A DNA stretch of 44,823 nucleotides from Lentibacillus lipolyticus (GTDB lineage Bacteria > Bacillota > Bacilli > Bacillales > Amphibacillaceae): NCBI GenBank assembly GCA_004145795.1, contig SEIO01000023.1:1-44823 (forward strand). The letters are read 5' to 3'. This document shows positions 42,122 to 44,823 of this stretch, piece after piece; position 1 is the first letter of the stretch; each line of letters starts with the position of its first letter. The translations under genes and the position numbers were made by a program. The notes beneath the pieces are model-generated. The model made no database searches and had not been told where the DNA came from. It was given only the letters and a program-made list of their open reading frames with translations.

Positions 42122-43242
42122 CTATGCATTTGCTTTTTGCGATGCTTCTAATGCCTGAACTAGGTCTTGTACTAGATCATTGGCATCTTCAATCCCTACA
42201 GATACACGTACTAATTGATTGGTCAGACCATATGAGCTTCGAATTTCTTCCGGAATATCGGCATGTGTTTGCGTCGCTGGATAAGTGATTAAACTTTCCA
42301 CACCGCCAAGGCTTTCTGCAAACGTAAATAGATTTAACGATTTTAGAAACGGTACGACTAAGTTTTCATCTTTTATTAGAAAGCTCAACATGCCACCGCT
42401 ACCTGGATACAGGACCTTTTCGACCAGTGGATGAGCCGCCAAACGCTGCGTAGCCTGTTTCGCATTATGCTCGTGCTGACGCATGCGCAACCCCAGTGTC
42501 TTCATACCTCTTATGACGAGCCAACAGTCAAACGGTGCTAGCGTAGCACCTATTGAATGATGAAGGTAGGTGAGTTCTTCATTTAGTGTTGCTCCTTTGG
42601 AGACGACCAGACCCGCCAGTACGTCATTATGTCCTGCTAAGTATTTGGTGGCACTATGAATGACAATGTCCGCCCCTTGCTCCAATGGTCGTTGGATATA
42701 TGGGGTGTATAAGGTATTATCGACTATTAAATGTAAATTGTGTTCTTTTGCTACTTTCGCACATGCGGTAATATCAATGTTTTTCATTAATGGATTGGTT
42801 GGTGTTTCGATAAAAATAGCTTTCGTGTTTGGCTGGATTTGTTCACTTAATGTGCTAGTATCATCGCCATCCCAATATGTAAATTGAAAGTTATTTTTTT
42901 TCTCTAGAATGTCAAAATAGCGGTAAGACCCTCCATAAATATCACGACAAGTAATTATATGGTCGCCTTGTTTAAATAAGGAAAAGACAAGCTGAATCGC
43001 ACTCATTCCAGAACTGGTAGCAAAAGCCCTCTCCCCCCTTCTAAGTCTTTCACTGCCTCCTCGAGCACATTCCGTGTTGGATTTCCAGTTCGTGTATAAT
43101 CGTATCCATTACAGAGCCCGACATCTTCATGACGGTAGGCAGTAGATAAATAGATCGGCGAACTGATTGCTTGTAATGCTTCGTCTTTCTTATTCCCAAT
43201 CTGTGGGAGAATGGTTTTAACCTTTGAATAATTGTCTGACAT
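42122..43242 (-). pseudogene. metI: metI, cystathionine gamma-synthase / O-acetylhomoserine-type, frameshifted
   Basis: Two frames read one MetI protein of about 373 aa: 43242 to 43003 gives the N-terminus (SSPIYLSTAYRHEDVG, YDYTRTGNPTRNVLEE) and 43006 to 42122 gives the rest (MSAIQLVFSLFKQGD, ETPTNPLMKNIDI, HSATKYLAGHNDVLAGLVV with the PLP lysine). The break is in a run of six C on the plus strand (43033-43038): LEGG should be followed by ERAFATSSGMSA, which needs one more G. So it is a one-base deletion. Bacillus MetI makes cystathionine in methionine synthesis. GAAGGGGCG precedes the ATG and a SAM riboswitch lies upstream. The rest is undamaged, so a recent mutation or a sequencing error is likely. 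Confidence 0.88.
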
Positions 43243-43282
43243 TTAAAACGCCCCTTCAAATAATTATAAAAGCTTGTAAAAC

Positions 43283-43314
43283 AATAAAAACCCTCTTCTG
43301 GATAAGAAGAGGGT
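43283..43314 (-). terminator. SAM-riboswitch expression-platform terminator
   Basis: On the minus strand ACCCTCTTCT pairs with AGAAGAGGGT around TATCC, followed by TTTTATTG. It lies between the aptamer and metI. Its 5' arm region also resembles CTTATC parts of the aptamer, allowing alternative pairing. Confidence 0.85.
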
Positions 43315-43335
43315 AGCAAAACCTGTACCATGCGC

Positions 43336-43438
43336 TTCTTATCTTCTAAGCATCACGCTTAGTGGAATTGGCACAGTACTATAGGAGCCTGTTGCCGAGG
43401 TATCAAAGGGCCAGTCCCTCCACCTCTCTGGATAAGAA
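43336..43438 (-). ncRNA. SAM-I riboswitch (S-box)
   Basis: On the minus strand: CTTATCCAGAGAGGTGGAGG, GACTGGCCC, ATACCTCGGCAACAGG, GTGCCAATTCC, and GATAAG closing P1 with CTTATC. These are the conserved blocks of the SAM-I aptamer. High SAM would favour the terminator and turn metI off. Confidence 0.95.
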
Positions 43439-43470
43439 AATAATTTGTATTTAATTTAAAGTTAGTTTTT

Positions 43471-43499
43471 AAATTACATATAATTTTGATGATTGTCAA
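43471..43499 (-). promoter_or_regulatory. promoter of the S-box transcript
   Basis: On the minus strand TTGACA (43494-43499 region) followed after 17 nt by TAATTT. The -35 is consensus; the -10 is weak. Confidence 0.5.
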
Positions 43500-43586
43500 T
43501 GGGAATTATAAATAAATGACTAGGAAAATGCGATGCTTTCATCAAGAAGAACCGTCTTTTCCAGAGAAAGGAAACACCCTAACCCA

Positions 43587-43634
43587 AAAAAAGCCTTACT
43601 AAGCTTCTAAAGCGTAGATGCTGGTAAGGCTTTT
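43587..43634 (-). terminator. terminator of the nhaC remnant
   Basis: AAAAGCCTTAC pairs with GTAAGGCTTTT; a T run follows on the minus strand. Confidence 0.8.
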
Positions 43635-43670
43635 CCAGTACACGGTCCCGGCTACTATTCAACCTTCAAA

Positions 43671-44732
43671 TCAAACGACTGTTTCATCTTCTGAATCATC
43701 TGTATTGTCAGCATCTGCAATCTTTGTTATGCCAAGGCCGGTATAGCCAAGGATAATGGCAAAAATGAAGCCGACATAACACAATATCGCCCATGGTGCA
43801 TAGCTAAGAGTTGGCACTCCAAGCGTTCCGGCCATGAATACACCTGCAGAAGACCATGGGATGAGCGGCACGACAACCGTACCGGAGTCTTCTAGGGTTC
43901 GGGAAAGGTTTTTCGCATGTAATTTATTTTTACGGTACGAATCTTTATAAATTTCTCCGGGTACGATAATAGATAAATAGGAATTCCCGGTAACGAGTGC
44001 CATGGTGATACACGAGAGTACGGTTGTCAAAATGAAGTCGCCTGTTCGTTTCACGACATTCATAAGGGTTTGGATGATGATTTCCAGGGAACCAGATTTT
44101 GTTATAATTCCTGCAAAAATAAAAGCACTAAAAGCAATGAGAACAACGCCGGTCATGGATTGCATGCCGCCCTGGTTCACGAGCCTAGTTACTTCCCAAA
44201 TGACATTGTCTGGGTTAAACCCAGCGCGGTTTACCATGGATACATCAAATCCGGAAACCGTGGAAGCAAAAATATCGACCGGTTTAAAGCCTTGGATGAA
44301 TTTGGCCAATACTGCTGCCACTATTGATGACAGGATAATCGTCGGGAGTGTTGGTTTTTTTCGAATGGAACCGTACAGAATAATTGCTGGCGGCAGTAAC
44401 AGTAAGAAATTCCAATTGAACATTTCAGCGAGTGTCTGGAGCATTCCATTCATTGTTTCAGGTGTGGATACGTTATCCCCGGACAAGTTAAAGCCAACAA
44501 ATAAATAGACGAGAACACTCACAATCGCTGCTGGGACCGTCGTCCAAAGCATGTGGCGGATATGTTCGTATAACTCGCTTCCAGCGGCAACAGGGGCAAG
44601 GTTGGTCGTGTCGGAAAGCGGTGATAGTTTATCTCCAAAGTAAGCACCAGCCACAATCGCCCCGGCTGTTGCCGGTAAGTTGGCGCCAAGTCCAGTTGTA
44701 ATTGTCAACTGAAAAATCCCCCATATAGTCAT
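43671..44732 (-). pseudogene. nhaC: NhaC-type Na+/H+ antiporter, N-terminally truncated
   Basis: 353 aa, against about 450-470 for NhaC. It starts inside the conserved middle: AGAIVAGAYFGDKLSPLSDT and NLAPVAAGSELYEHIRHM are intact, as are LVTGNSYLSIIVPGEIYKD and SGTVVVPLIPWSSAGVFMAG. The N-terminal spans and the usual GSSWTT segment before TGLGANLPATAG are missing: a TAA directly precedes the first ATG, the ribosome site is poor, and a hairpin with GGGGGATTTTT lies just upstream. So it is most likely a truncated remnant, though without the flank beyond 44823 a rearranged start cannot be excluded. Confidence 0.65.
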
Positions 44733-44776
44733 TTAAAAATCCCCCACCAAAACTTTCAATTAGGCAGGGGATTGAT
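44729..44776 (-). terminator. hairpin next to the nhaC break point
   Basis: On the minus strand CCCCTGCC pairs with GGTGGGGG (two wobbles) and is followed by ATTTTTAAAT. GGGGGATTTTT is repeated just inside nhaC (about 44711-44722). It could be the terminator of the preceding gene or the end of a small mobile element. Confidence 0.5.
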
Positions 44777-44823
44777 TGTTACTTAAAATGGTAAAGTCCC
44801 CAGTTGAAGCTCAAAATTCAATT

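Overview
The window looks like a chromosomal segment of a low-to-moderate GC Firmicute of the family Bacillaceae, most like the halophilic or halotolerant Lentibacillus/Virgibacillus/Oceanobacillus group. The grounds are close protein resemblance to Bacillus families (MetI, MtnE, PdaC, TenI, DUF3219/YkvR, DUF4317), strong AGGAGG ribosome sites, TTG/GTG starts, T-box-free Gram-positive leaders (TPP and SAM riboswitches) and compatible-solute transport genes (BCCT, betaine-type binding protein). Genus is an inference; no 16S is present.

Layout. 1-3.1 kb: tail of an unknown gene with its terminator, a 48-aa small protein, a nucleoside hydrolase, a DUF3219 gene, a 21-bp tandem array, tRNA-Pro(GGG). 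3.1-10.1 kb: DHA2-type MFS exporter, a second 21-bp tandem array (21 phased copies), DUF4317 gene, PdaC-like deacetylase, MtnE-like aminotransferase, small membrane exporter; GTGCCTGGCAC palindromes are scattered here. 10.2-16.7 kb: a divergent BCCT transporter, then a LysR regulator divergent from a methylcitrate-cycle operon (prpC-prpD-prpB) for propionyl-CoA. 17.2-18.2 kb: an orphan betaine-type binding lipoprotein with an apparent ATT start. 18.3-23.0 kb: TPP riboswitch, tenI-thiS-thiG-thiF, followed without an evident terminator by a galactitol-family PTS IIC-IIB pair.

24-34.8 kb is the most interesting part: LysR, ATP-dependent N-methylhydantoinase subunits (hyuA, hyuB), an N-carbamoylsarcosine-amidase-like hydrolase, a tiny accessory protein plus SSS symporter, then on the other strand monomeric sarcosine oxidase and an ArgE/DapE-type deacylase, then a DUF1989 protein. 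In order these match N-methylhydantoin -> N-carbamoylsarcosine -> sarcosine -> glycine, i.e. the lower creatinine pathway. Three promoters, two before hyuA and one before the DUF1989 gene, share an almost identical layout (ATCATT-N4-ATCATT, TATAC, exactly 18 nt, TATAAT), so these units appear to be one regulon. The DUF1989 protein is a candidate for the missing guanidine/creatinine deiminase step (inference).

35-42.1 kb: a regulator, an M20 carbamoylase/amidase and an abgB-abgT-abgA set for p-aminobenzoyl-glutamate-like substrates. 42.1-44.8 kb (minus strand): metI behind a SAM riboswitch but broken by a one-base deletion in a G run, and an NhaC antiporter lacking its N-terminal part.
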